The position numbers and the translations under genes are program-made. From GCA-002715885 sp045561575 (GTDB lineage Bacteria; Bacteroidota; Bacteroidia; Flavobacteriales; BACL11), in NCBI GenBank assembly GCA_045561575.1, contig JBJKXM010000030.1, positions 1 to 46,938 of the forward strand: a DNA stretch of 46,938 nt, read 5' to 3'. Numbering within the stretch: position 1 is the stretch's first letter; every line of letters begins with the position of its first letter. The notes beneath the pieces were generated by a model that was not told the origin of the DNA, searched no databases, and saw only the letters and a list, made by a program, of their open reading frames with translations. Of this stretch, positions 34,747-44,302 are shown piece by piece.

Positions 34747-37700
34747 TTATCTCATTAAAGAAATATTACCTTGGAATGTACGTTCTTTTCCATTAAGATC
34801 AAATACTACCATTTGATAAGTATAGTTACCAACAGCAGCATAATCACCATTGTCCATTAATCCATCCCATGCAGCCGAGCATCCATCTTGACAATATATG
34901 CTTGAGTATTCATTGGTTCTAAATATACGTTGTCCGTATCTATTATAAATAGAGAACTCATAACTTAGAACACCACTAACAATTGGTTGATAATAATCAT
35001 TTTTCAAATCATTATTTGGTGTAAATCCATCTGGAATATATACAAGAAAGTCCGGATCAATAACAATTGTTTGATAAGCAGTAGAGATACAACCACTGTC
35101 ACTTTCAATTTGTAACATTACTTCAAATGACCCTGTATCAGTATAAGTATGAATAAGTTCGTCAAAATTAGTGAACTCAATAGTACCATCACCAAAGTCC
35201 CAATAGCCACTTACGTGATCTGTGGATGCATCAATAAATGTAATTTTTGGATTCGTTATTGTTGTTGGTTGTGGGTATGCTTGTAATACTACTTCTGGGA
35301 ACTCATTAACATATACATTTACACTTCCATTTATACTTTGAGCAACACATCCTTTACTATCAATAATTTCTGAAATTGTATAAGTCCCTGATTCATTAGT
35401 ATTAATGATGAATGGAGATCCAGCATCAGCAACAAATTTATTTGTTATTCCAGCATTGTAACTAATATTGTAATCTGGAGTTCCACCAGTAGTGATAATC
35501 TGTACTTCTATTGTACTTCCATCATCACAAACGGAACCTCCACCAGAAATAACTGCTTGTGGAAGCGAATTTACAGTAATTGTTGCCTCTTCAGTTATTG
35601 TTGAAGAACAATTGTTATCACTAATATTAGTAAATGTATATGTCGTTGTAACATTAGGATCTACTATTAATGTGTCGTTAGTATTGTATAATGTAACAGT
35701 ACCTGGTGTTGAAGCCACATTATAACTCACAGTCCATGGTGCAACACCAGAAGTAAAAGTAAAAAATAATGGTGTTTGATCTTGATTACAAATTTCAGTG
35801 TCTCCACTTACAATTACATTAGGAATTTCATTTACTGTTAATGTTGCACTATTTAAAAGCGTATTTGTACAGCCTTTAGCATCAGTTAATGATGTTAGAG
35901 TATAAGTAGTTGTTGTATTTGGAGAAATAATCATAGGCCCACCAGTTGTTAGATTACCAGAACCATCGATATTAGTATTTAATGTAGACCCTCCAGCTAA
36001 ATAATTCACATTAAAAGGAGGTGTTCCAGAGATAACAGGAAAAAATAGTTCAGAGTTCTGTCCTTCACATATTGGATTAATTCCACTAACAGTAATATTT
36101 ACTTCAGGCGTAGGATTAACTAAAATAGAAGCATTTGAAGGATTAGGAGTACTCTCACAACCATTTCCATCAGTTACCTTTATTACATCATAGCTATTCA
36201 ATCCAACAATAGGTGCAGGAGTAATTGTATATTGTTGATTACCACTTCCATTTAAAGAAATTGGAGTTTGATTTGTAGCATTTATCGAATAGTCAATTGA
36301 AAATGGTGGGCTACCTGCCAAGAAATTAAAATCAAGTCTTGCCGGATCGTTAAAACAAATTTCTGGTGTTGATGTTGTAAAATCAACAACAGGATTAGCA
36401 TTAACAGTTACAAAGATTGGTGCAGGTAACTGATTAGTAGGCGTTGTAACTCCATTTGGATCTGTTAGGCTATTTATTGTAATTTGGTTACTTCCTATCT
36501 GTAATCCTGACAAATCAAGCGGAATCGTTGCTGCTATAGGTGTAATTTGCCCTAAATTTCCTAACACATATTGATAATTATTTCCATTATAAGAATAATC
36601 AATAGTGATAGGTGCTTCTCCTAAAGTCAAAATAACAGAAATGGATGCATTATCACCCTCACAAATAACAGGAGTTGAAGTTGTAAATGGATCTATATAA
36701 GGATAAGGGTCAACAATAACTTGAGTTGTATTATTAGGAGGGTTACCAACCTCTGCTAAACATCCTTTGCCATCTACAAGATTTGTTATAGAATATGTTG
36801 TAATTGGGATATTATTTGGAATAACATTTACCAAACCAGTCATATTTGGTGGATTAATGTTAATCGTGTGAGTATTTTGAGGAGTTTCATCATCCACAAC
36901 AGTTACAGTAAATGGAGGAGAACCAACTGACATATCTACAATTACATCAACATCAAATCCTTGATTTACTACAGGAATATTTGTAGTAAAGTTTGCAACA
37001 ACAGGAGTTGGATTAATTGTTAACGTTGCAGTTGTAGTCATATCATTACAAGGAGCAATTCCAAAAACTTCGTATTCAAATTGATGAGTGCCAGCACCAT
37101 AAACAACAGGGTCTATTTGTGCAGGAGTAATTGCACCACCATATGACCATACACCACCAGGGTCAGCACTAGTTAGTAATGTATTTAAGTTAAATGTGTT
37201 TGCACCGTTATAATTACTTAAACAAACTTCTTGATTAGCTGCAAATCCTGAAAATGGTGGATTTACAAATGTGATGTTAACAGTAGCTAAATCTGGAGGG
37301 CATGGAGCACCTTCAACAGTATAGGTGTAATTACCAGCCGGCATTGTTTGAGGATTAAAAGTATAATTTGGATTAACTGGCAGAATACTTCCACTTGCAG
37401 TTGTCCAATATCCAGTTGTGTCTTGTCCAGGGCCAATAAGGTTTTGTAAAGCATATGTATTTACATCATCTGAACATAAGGATAAAAACGCATTATTACC
37501 AGCGTTAATAGCTGGATTTACGGTGATTGTTATACTGTTGCTTAGTGCTGATGAACATCCATAATTACCAGTAATATCATTAAATGAATATGTTGTGGTT
37601 GTATTTGGTGATACACTAATTGGGTTTCCATTTGCATCATTTCCATTTGCATCTAAAGTTAAACTTGTAGGCACCGAACCAAATGTACCATTTACAAAAA

Positions 37701-39510
37701 AGTTTGGAGTTCCTGTAAGATTAAAATCTAGAATAGTACTCTGGCCTTGACAAATAATTGGATTTACAGTACTAACATTTAGCGAAGGATAATCATTAAC
37801 TGTCACTACAAGAGCAGGGTTGTTAATAGATCCAGGACATCCTGTAATATCGGAAAGACTCAATATTGAGTAGGTAGTACTCACAGTTGGAACAAAAGTT
37901 ACAGGTTGTCCATTGGCAGAAAGTAAACCATTAGCGTCAAGTTGAAAGTTTAAAATATTTGTTAATCCGTTTACATCTGTAACATCAAGTATCAAATCAA
38001 ATGGAGGTAGGCCATTAAGCACAAAATCTAATTGAACAGTATCACCAGTACATATATTATTGTTTCCAGTCATTGTTCCGGTAATATTATTAAGATTTGG
38101 TAAAACAGTAACCGTATCAATGGCAATACATTGTGGGTTTAATGAATCATATGCAGTAACTTGAAAATTAGTTACTTGAGCAACAGTAGCCAAAGGATTT
38201 TGCACATTTGGGTCATTTAACCCCCCAAATCCACCACTAGTGAGATTGACCCATGAGTAGTTGTAAGTTGCCGTTGCAGGACAAGATACAGTATGGTTAG
38301 TAAAATTACCCGGAACTGATCCTGGGAATCCCTGTGTAGTAACTAAATTTCCTTGACTATCATAAAGTCTATACATTGCTTCATTAGCTCCCGTTCCAAG
38401 AGAAGTAAAAAGTAAATCTATAATTTCACCGTTTGTAACAGGAATTAAATAATCTTCAGAGGTGTAATTTGCTCCTGCAATCATGGTGTAATTACTTTGC
38501 AGACTTCCATTAACTATTAAATCAATATTATGATACTGCTGAGGATTTGTGTTAGGCACTTGCCATCCCAAATTTTGAGCTCCTGGTGGAGGAAGATAAT
38601 TCCAACATTCAAGTTCATAATAACAATTTGCAGGTATAGTAGCTTGAGCAAATAAAGTATCAGAACCAGAACATGCAGATGGAAATAGAGTTGCAATAAT
38701 AGATGGTTGTTCTACATAAACAGTTAAAGAGTCATAACAAGTATCATTTACTGTATTAGTATATAAAACTGAATAAATTGTTGAATCAGAAGTTGGAGAA
38801 ACTTGTGTTGAGTCTCCAGAAAATCCATTTACACCTGGACCAGTCCATTGATATTGAAAGTTTGTACAACTTGTAATAGCAACGTTATCAATTCCCCAAA
38901 AATCCCAAGTAACTCCAGAAGCATTTGTTTGAATCCATCTAAATTGTACTCCATTAATTTGAGCAGGTGTTGGAATTGGAAAACAATGATTTTGCCATCC
39001 AGTGTAAGGAAACCCAATAGGGCTGAAATAATTAATATCAGTCCATAAACCTCCAGGAATTTTATATTGTAAATAAACTCCTTCATTTTGTAAATCTGGT
39101 CCATCACAATTTCCAGATTGTGTTTCTTGTCTAAAATCAAAGCAAATTGTTCCACCACAAGAAGCATCAACAGGAACTGTTGTTGCAGCTCTTGGAATAG
39201 CACATCCATTTCCAAACCATAAATGTGCTCCACCGTTAGGGTTGGTTCCACATGGTCCACCAATAACCCAACCGGCAGTAACATTTTGCCATAGACCGCT
39301 TAAGGTACTTCCTGAAAAATCATCTGTCTGTACACCTCCCAAACCAATTGCTTCAATATCTAAAACCTCACCACATGCTATGGTATCTCTAATTGAGGTT
39401 AAAATTACATTACATCCAGCTTGTTGACTATAAGATTCATAAGCTAATAAACTAAAGATTAAAAATAGGGCAATCTTTAGTTTGCTTAGAAGAGTAAAAA
39501 ATCTATTCAT
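34747..39510 (-). CDS. Giant secreted protein C: reelin-like head, Ig-like repeats, type IX sorting domain
   Basis: The 1587-aa protein has a signal peptide (1-28, ending SYSQ). Residues about 58-215 look like a reelin-type jelly-roll: DDFSGSTLSGLWQ, CGTNPNGGAHLWFG, FDFRQET, GVYLQYKIPGGLW. A mixed region to about 465 contains a pre-peptidase-like NYTSEDYLIPV part. About eight Ig-like units follow, with the pattern IC-x-G ... L-x-F ... GxPPF ... TTTYxxxxxxDxxGC ... TVNP, interrupted after the second by two modules with D-x-x-GYW/GVW. It ends with a PKD domain (YWDFGDGT) and a CHU_C sorting domain (FTPNNDLKNDYYQP, IYNRYGQRIF). It is unlike A and B in its repeats, so it is a separate adhesin-like lineage. 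Its start overlaps the small secreted gene upstream by 8 nt. Confidence 0.92.
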   Translation of the reverse strand: MNRFFTLLSKLKIALFLIFSLLAYESYSQQAGCNVILTSIRDTIACGEVLDIEAIGLGGVQTDDFSGSTLSGLWQNVTAGWVIGGPCGTNPNGGAHLWFGNGCAIPRAATTVPVDASCGGTICFDFRQETQSGNCDGPDLQNEGVYLQYKIPGGLWTDINYFSPIGFPYTGWQNHCFPIPTPAQINGVQFRWIQTNASGVTWDFWGIDNVAITSCTNFQYQWTGPGVNGFSGDSTQVSPTSDSTIYSVLYTNTVNDTCYDSLTVYVEQPSIIATLFPSACSGSDTLFAQATIPANCYYELECWNYLPPPGAQNLGWQVPNTNPQQYHNIDLIVNGSLQSNYTMIAGANYTSEDYLIPVTNGEIIDLLFTSLGTGANEAMYRLYDSQGNLVTTQGFPGSVPGNFTNHTVSCPATATYNYSWVNLTSGGFGGLNDPNVQNPLATVAQVTNFQVTAYDSLNPQCIAIDTVTVLPNLNNITGTMTGNNNICTGDTVQLDFVLNGLPPFDLILDVTDVNGLTNILNFQLDANGLLSANGQPVTFVPTVSTTYSILSLSDITGCPGSINNPALVVTVNDYPSLNVSTVNPIICQGQSTILDFNLTGTPNFFVNGTFGSVPTSLTLDANGNDANGNPISVSPNTTTTYSFNDITGNYGCSSALSNSITITVNPAINAGNNAFLSLCSDDVNTYALQNLIGPGQDTTGYWTTASGSILPVNPNYTFNPQTMPAGNYTYTVEGAPCPPDLATVNITFVNPPFSGFAANQEVCLSNYNGANTFNLNTLLTSADPGGVWSYGGAITPAQIDPVVYGAGTHQFEYEVFGIAPCNDMTTTATLTINPTPVVANFTTNIPVVNQGFDVDVIVDMSVGSPPFTVTVVDDETPQNTHTININPPNMTGLVNVIPNNIPITTYSITNLVDGKGCLAEVGNPPNNTTQVIVDPYPYIDPFTTSTPVICEGDNASISVILTLGEAPITIDYSYNGNNYQYVLGNLGQITPIAATIPLDLSGLQIGSNQITINSLTDPNGVTTPTNQLPAPIFVTVNANPVVDFTTSTPEICFNDPARLDFNFLAGSPPFSIDYSINATNQTPISLNGSGNQQYTITPAPIVGLNSYDVIKVTDGNGCESTPNPSNASILVNPTPEVNITVSGINPICEGQNSELFFPVISGTPPFNVNYLAGGSTLNTNIDGSGNLTTGGPMIISPNTTTTYTLTSLTDAKGCTNTLLNSATLTVNEIPNVIVSGDTEICNQDQTPLFFTFTSGVAPWTVSYNVASTPGTVTLYNTNDTLIVDPNVTTTYTFTNISDNNCSSTITEEATITVNSLPQAVISGGGSVCDDGSTIEVQIITTGGTPDYNISYNAGITNKFVADAGSPFIINTNESGTYTISEIIDSKGCVAQSINGSVNVYVNEFPEVVLQAYPQPTTITNPKITFIDASTDHVSGYWDFGDGTIEFTNFDELIHTYTDTGSFEVMLQIESDSGCISTAYQTIVIDPDFLVYIPDGFTPNNDLKNDYYQPIVSGVLSYEFSIYNRYGQRIFRTNEYSSIYCQDGCSAAWDGLMDNGDYAAVGNYTYQMVVFDLNGKERTFQGNISLMR

Positions 39511-39958
39511 AACTAATATTTATATTTTTTAGCTTAAATTTTGTAAGCTTTACAATTTTTTTAATTCCAGGCATGTCCTCAATTTTTTCACTAAATTTTG
39601 AAAAAATTCGTAGACCGTTCTGGTCACTACAATTACCCAAGACAATATCATTTGCTTTTACAAAAATTTCACTTTGTGCTTCAGCATTTGCATTATCTGA
39701 ACAATTGATACATTTTTTATCATACCAGGTTTCATTATTCCATTTAACAGTTAGATCTTTATTAGTGTAATTTGTGATTTGTAGTATTACAAATTCTTGA
39801 TTAAAGAACTCTTGATATTCACAATTTGTATATTGATATTCAATTTTAATGTCATTATCAGAATGATAAGTAGTCCAATTATTAGGTCCTCCAGCATATA
39901 TATTTAAACTAAAAAGCAATAAAATAACTAGAAGTATAGACGTATTTTTAAAGTTCAT
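39503..39958 (-). CDS. Small secreted protein, unknown
   Basis: The 151-aa product has a signal peptide (about 1-22, ILLVILLLFSLNIYAGG) and no other hydrophobic segment. I do not recognise the family. The mature part has four Cys (YTNCEYQ, KKCINCSD, LGNCSDQ) and a beta-rich look (EFVILQITNYTNKDLTVKWN), like a small periplasmic or surface beta-sandwich. The last eight bases overlap the start of giant gene C (ATGAATAG), so both are probably translated from one mRNA. It has no CHU_C domain of its own. It could be a partner, chaperone or anchor for protein C. Confidence 0.8.
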   Translation of the reverse strand: MNFKNTSILLVILLLFSLNIYAGGPNNWTTYHSDNDIKIEYQYTNCEYQEFFNQEFVILQITNYTNKDLTVKWNNETWYDKKCINCSDNANAEAQSEIFVKANDIVLGNCSDQNGLRIFSKFSEKIEDMPGIKKIVKLTKFKLKNINISYE

Positions 39959-39986
39959 AATTTTTAAATGTGATTAATGAATGAAA

Positions 39987-39994
39987 CAAATATA
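39987..39994 (-). promoter_or_regulatory. -7 promoter element of the small secreted protein/giant C operon
   Basis: Minus strand reads TATATTTG, matching TAnnTTTG, 28 nt before the ATG at 39958. The 142-nt gap 39959-40100 holds this element and the terminator of the Bat operon, and nothing else I can identify. Confidence 0.55.
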
Positions 39995-40084
39995 ACGAAT
40001 TATGAACAATTTGTTAAGTTTAAAAGTTAAAAATACTAGATGGGTACTATAAAATAGAATCAGTATAAATACTTAAAAATAAAT

Positions 40085-40113
40085 AAAAAAAGAAATAGAT
40101 TTAAATTTCTTTT
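40085..40113 (-). terminator. Probable terminator of the Bat operon
   Basis: On the minus strand AAAAGAAAT and ATTTCTTTT form a 9-bp stem around an 8-nt loop that contains the batE stop codon, followed by further T-rich sequence. Only one G-C pair supports the stem. Confidence 0.45.
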
Positions 40114-40829
40114 AGACTTTCAATTAGAATCCAACCTTTTTTACCGTTGGCAAGTCTAATATTTACCCAATTCTCAATTTGATCTTCTACTGTAACTTTT
40201 GTTCCAATATGTAAGTTAAAAAGATTTGTTGACTGCAATGATGGAGCGCTCATAACATCAATTACCGATGAATATATGATTGCTTCTCTAATATTAGTCT
40301 TTTGATTATAATTGTTTGTAGTTATAAAAAGCAAGCAAAATGAAAGTAATATAAGATACAATACAGTTCTGTTATTTTTCTTTATGTAAGAATTGTAAGC
40401 AAACAATAAAAATGAAATCCATATCAAAAATAAAGTCAAATACATCCAGTTTTTAATTGTCAAAAAGTTTAAAATTTGATTATAAATTGAAGTAATGAAA
40501 AGTTCTGGAATTTCTTCAATTTTATCAATTAATTGAAGATTACATATTTCAAGATTTTCTTTTGCATCATCAAAATCAGGCTTAATTTTTAAAGTTTTTT
40601 CATAGTAATAGATTGCTTTATGAATTTCGTTATTTTTAAAGAAACTATTAGCTAGATTGTAATACAGCTCTGGGCTTTCTTGGTTTGAAGATAGAATTAA
40701 CTGATATTTTTCTATTGCAGAGCTATATTCTTGTTTTGCATAATCAGAATTAGCACTTACAAAAAGTGAATCATTTCCATAAAGATTAATTGAGATTAAT
40801 AATGTAAGAAATAGACTTATTTTATTCAT
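40101..40829 (-). CDS. batE: BatE: TPR and SH3 domain protein of the Bat operon
   Basis: The 242-aa product has an N-terminal signal sequence (1-18), two to three TPR units (about 23-105, YNLANSFFKNNEIHKAIYYY, KIKPDFDDAKENL), two membrane helices (about 127-144 and 153-169) and a C-terminal bacterial SH3 domain (about 185-240, SAPSLQSTNLFNLHIGTKV, GKKGWILIESL). This is the BatE architecture. Bat proteins are linked to aerotolerance and stress survival in Bacteroides and to virulence in Leptospira and Francisella; the mechanism is unknown. Its start overlaps batD by 4 nt (ATGA). Confidence 0.88.
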   Translation of the reverse strand: MNKISLFLTLLISINLYGNDSLFVSANSDYAKQEYSSAIEKYQLILSSNQESPELYYNLANSFFKNNEIHKAIYYYEKTLKIKPDFDDAKENLEICNLQLIDKIEEIPELFITSIYNQILNFLTIKNWMYLTLFLIWISFLLFAYNSYIKKNNRTVLYLILLSFCLLFITTNNYNQKTNIREAIIYSSVIDVMSAPSLQSTNLFNLHIGTKVTVEDQIENWVNIRLANGKKGWILIESLKEI

Positions 40830-42574
40830 TTTAATTCTGCTTCAACATTAATTATTATTTTTTCAGCTTCAGAAAGTAGCGAGCTTAGCTGTTCACTTTT
40901 ATTTGAAACTGGACTATATCTTTCTAGTTCACATCTATTGAGTAAATTAATAAATTGGTTTTTTATTTCAATAGTAATTCCATTTATTGTGAAGTAATTA
41001 TCTATGGACTCTTTAGATAAATTGATAATATCAACTTTGAATTTATCTGCAAAATAACCCCACAATGATTTTTCAATTTCTTCAAAGAATCCGTCAAAAT
41101 TATTATCTTTCATGAATTCGTTTGCTTTTTTTAATCTTTTTGACGCAATTTTTTTTGCAAGCCTATGTTTTTTATCTAATGTATTAAGAGGATTTCTTTC
41201 TTTGTAAGAAATAATAGCTCTTACAATAATCATTAAAATTAAAGGGAGAAAAAATAAAAAATAGAAGATATTTAATTTGATAGTTTGCTTGTCTTTCTCT
41301 GCAAAGAATGTATTTGTTTTTATATAATTTATGTCATTATTTATACTCTCAACTTTTTGTTGATTAAATGATGTTACCGTTTCTTCATCATTGCTGGATT
41401 TAATCACATTAATGTTGTGACTTTTAGTATATTTTGATATGTATTTTTTTTGTTTGGTATCAAAAAAAGAAAAATCATAAGATGGTATTTTATATTCTCC
41501 CTCATATCTAGGAATTAAAAGATATTCAAATGTTTTTATACTCCTTTTAATTCCTCCTTGAAATATTTTTTCAGTAACTTTTGGATCATATACTTCAAAG
41601 TCTTTGGGAAAGTTAATATCAAATGGTTTGATTAATTCAATATTTCCAGTTCCCGTTAGTTTTATAGTGTAAGTAAGAGCGTCGTTTGCATTGATTTCTT
41701 TTTTATCAATTTTTGATGAAATCTCAAAATTTCCTACGGAGCCTAAAAAATTATTTGGTTTAGGGCTTGGTAAATCTTTAACATTAATTGTAATTGCTTT
41801 AGAGGAAATAATTTCTTCTCTTACATTATAAGAATTAAAAAAATTAGCAAATGGATCTCTCCTGTTTCTTTGATTTGTTATTCTTATAGAACAAGTAACC
41901 TCTATAGGATCTATTTCTAGTTTTCCTGATTTTTGAGCAGTAAGTACTGTTTTTTTAATTATTGCTGTGTTGTAAGGTACCCCATCAATTACCTCTCTTT
42001 TAAATCTACTTGAAGATTCTAAATCTTTTTTCCAAAAACCATTTAGATTAGGTATTTGTGAGAGTTCAGTGTTTTCAAGCTCAAGTCTAGTATGAAGTTT
42101 GTAACTAACAATAATTTGCTCACCAACAATTATATTTTTTTTGCTTGTATTAACAGTGATAAAAAGATTTTTTTCAATGTCGTTATTTTCTTGTTTTTTT
42201 CCCTTAACAACTTTAATAGTTAATGGATTGCTTAAAATATTTTTTTTGTTAGCATAAACACTAGCAGGAGATATGGTGTAACTTCCTTCTATTGATGCTG
42301 ATACGTAATAGGAGTAAGTAGTTGTAATTTCACTTTTACTTTCTCCATTTACAAAACTATAGCTGCTTGATGAACTTGAATTAGGTCCGCTTAATATTCT
42401 TAATCCTTGAAAATTTGGAGATTTAAATTCTTTTGCTTTTGCATTGACAGTAAACTTTATTAAGATTTGCTCTCCAACAATAGCTGGGTTTTTATCTGTC
42501 GTTACTGATAGTGTTTGGGCTTTTAAAATTAAAAACCCAAAAAATAAAAATATTGTTAAAAATAATTTTTTCAA
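40826..42574 (-). CDS. batD: BatD (oxygen tolerance family)
   Basis: The 582-aa protein has a signal peptide (1-19), tandem BatD beta-domains (VTTDKNPAIVGEQILIKFTV at about 24-43; VNTSKKNIIVGEQIIVSYKL; ISSKIDKKEINANDALTYTI) and one membrane helix (about 428-450). A cytoplasmic helical end follows (RLKKANEFMKDNNFDGFFEE, SLWGYFADKF). It is the large periplasmic component of the Bat system. It follows batC by 1 nt and overlaps batE by 4 nt. Confidence 0.9.
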   Translation of the reverse strand: MKKLFLTIFLFFGFLILKAQTLSVTTDKNPAIVGEQILIKFTVNAKAKEFKSPNFQGLRILSGPNSSSSSSYSFVNGESKSEITTTYSYYVSASIEGSYTISPASVYANKKNILSNPLTIKVVKGKKQENNDIEKNLFITVNTSKKNIIVGEQIIVSYKLHTRLELENTELSQIPNLNGFWKKDLESSSRFKREVIDGVPYNTAIIKKTVLTAQKSGKLEIDPIEVTCSIRITNQRNRRDPFANFFNSYNVREEIISSKAITINVKDLPSPKPNNFLGSVGNFEISSKIDKKEINANDALTYTIKLTGTGNIELIKPFDINFPKDFEVYDPKVTEKIFQGGIKRSIKTFEYLLIPRYEGEYKIPSYDFSFFDTKQKKYISKYTKSHNINVIKSSNDEETVTSFNQQKVESINNDINYIKTNTFFAEKDKQTIKLNIFYFLFFLPLILMIIVRAIISYKERNPLNTLDKKHRLAKKIASKRLKKANEFMKDNNFDGFFEEIEKSLWGYFADKFKVDIINLSKESIDNYFTINGITIEIKNQFINLLNRCELERYSPVSNKSEQLSSLLSEAEKIIINVEAELK

Positions 42575-42575
42575 T

Positions 42576-43271
42576 TTACCAATCTTTTAAAATCTTTATT
42601 TTTTGTCCTTTAACTTTTTTCTTTTGAAGTTTCTCTTGTAGTTCTTTTTCTTTCTGCTGAAGAGCTTCTAACATCTTTTCTGCATCTTCCTTACTCATTT
42701 CATCTTTTTTCTGATCAGTTTGTTGATCTTTTTTTTGATCAGTTTGTTGATCTTTTTTTTCTTTTTGGTCTTCTTTTTGGTCTTCTTTTTGGTCTTGTTG
42801 TTGATCTTTTTGATCTTCTTGGTCTTTTTGCTGATCTTTTTGATCTTGTTGTTGTTTCATTTTTTGAGCATAAGCAAGATTATATCTTGTATCTTCATCA
42901 TCAGGGTTTAGCCTTAGAGAATTTTTAAAGGCTTCGATTGAGAGATCTATTTTATTTTCTTTAAGTAATGAATTTCCTAGGTTGTGATTAATATCAGCTA
43001 GTTCTTTGTCATTTCTTGCATTGTCTTTTAATGATTCAAAAAAAGAAGTTGATTCGTCATATCGTTCTTGTTTGTATACAGCATCAGCCAGATTGAAGGA
43101 AGCATTAAAATATTCTTGATCTTTTTCCAGAGATTTTCTATACTTCATTTCAGCCATATTATAGCTACTGTCATTATATAGTTTGTTACCCTCTTTTATA
43201 AATTTCTTTTTGCTTTGAGAATATGAAAAACTAGTAATAAGTAATAAAAATGGTAGTATTAATTGCTTCAT
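42576..43271 (-). CDS. batC: BatC: secreted TPR protein with a charged tail
   Basis: The 231-aa product has a signal peptide (1-19, FSYSQ) and three TPR-like units (about 22-135, NLYNDSSYNMAEMKYRKSLE, NLADAVYKQERYDESTSFF, NLGNSLLKENKIDLSIEAF). The tail is very biased (about 140-215), with Asp, Gln and Lys repeats such as DQKEDQKE and two copies of DQQTDQKK, and then a coiled-coil-like end. The batB start/batC overlap is 4 nt. The tail region in DNA (about 42690-42860) is T-rich on the + strand and slip-prone. Confidence 0.88.
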   Translation of the reverse strand: MKQLILPFLLLITSFSYSQSKKKFIKEGNKLYNDSSYNMAEMKYRKSLEKDQEYFNASFNLADAVYKQERYDESTSFFESLKDNARNDKELADINHNLGNSLLKENKIDLSIEAFKNSLRLNPDDEDTRYNLAYAQKMKQQQDQKDQQKDQEDQKDQQQDQKEDQKEDQKEKKDQQTDQKKDQQTDQKKDEMSKEDAEKMLEALQQKEKELQEKLQKKKVKGQKIKILKDW

Positions 43272-44302
43272 AGTTTGAAAATATTATTAGTAGTAATCCA
43301 TGTGTTTTTTCTTGACAAAATTAAAAGATTAAGAATCAATAGAATCAGTGAAGTTGCTATAAAAATTTGAAACCTATCCTTATAATTTGTGAATACCATA
43401 GTTCCAATTTCTTTTTTATCCATTTTATTAATTTCTTCAAAAAGAATAGATAAACCAGATTTTGAATTATTTGCTCTAATATATGTTCCTTTTCCTTCTT
43501 GAGCAATTTCTTTTAAAACGTTTTCATTAAGTTTTGTAATAATTATATTTCCATTACGATCTTTTCTAAATTCTGATGTGCTTCCATATTTATTATAAAT
43601 TGGAATTGGACCTCCTTTTGCTAATCCCATACCAAGAGTATGAATAAAAATATTTTGTTCATTTGCTTTTTTAGCAGATGATATTGCTTCTTCGTCATGA
43701 TTCTCACCATCAGTTATAATGATAATTGCTTTGTTTTGATTGTTTTCTTGATCGAAAGATTTTACACAAAGATCTATTGCAGTACCTATTTTTGTTCCTT
43801 GAATTGGAATTAAATTTGTATTAAGTGTTGAAAGAAATAATTTTGCAGCAGAATAATCAGTTGTTATTGGAAGCTGAACATATGCATCTCCGGCAAAAAC
43901 AACTAAGCCAATTCTATCTCCTTCAAGTTTATCAATTAATCTTGAAATTGCTTGTTTTGCTCTCTCTAACCTATTTGGCTTAATATCCTCAGACATCATT
44001 GAGTATGAGAGATCTACAGCAATCATTAGATCAACTCCTTCTCTTTTTACTTCTTCCATCTTAGTTCCAATTTGAGGATTGCTAATGCCAATAATTAAAA
44101 ATATAATTGATAAAATAAAAAGAGTGTTTCTAATATTTCTTCTGCTTTTTGAATAATTTTTCATTAAATCCATTACTAGATTTGGATCTCCAAATTTTGA
44201 AATAGATTTTTTTTGCCATCTATTGTATAGATATAAAGTTAAAAGTAGCAGTGGAATAATTGCTAGAAAATAAAGAAATTCTATGTTGCCATATCTTAAC
44301 AT
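43268..44302 (-). CDS. batB: BatB: membrane-anchored von Willebrand A protein
   Basis: The 344-aa product has two N-terminal helices (about 8-26, 59-73), then a VWA domain with a metal-ion-dependent adhesion site D97-x-S99-x-S101 (VDLSYSMMSED), T in GTKIGTAID and D in ITDGENHDEE, and a C-terminal helix near residues 310-329. It pairs with BatA, which has the same motif positions. Translation is coupled: 1-nt overlap with batA and 4-nt with batC. Confidence 0.92.
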   Translation of the reverse strand: MLRYGNIEFLYFLAIIPLLLLTLYLYNRWQKKSISKFGDPNLVMDLMKNYSKSRRNIRNTLFILSIIFLIIGISNPQIGTKMEEVKREGVDLMIAVDLSYSMMSEDIKPNRLERAKQAISRLIDKLEGDRIGLVVFAGDAYVQLPITTDYSAAKLFLSTLNTNLIPIQGTKIGTAIDLCVKSFDQENNQNKAIIIITDGENHDEEAISSAKKANEQNIFIHTLGMGLAKGGPIPIYNKYGSTSEFRKDRNGNIIITKLNENVLKEIAQEGKGTYIRANNSKSGLSILFEEINKMDKKEIGTMVFTNYKDRFQIFIATSLILLILNLLILSRKNTWITTNNIFKL

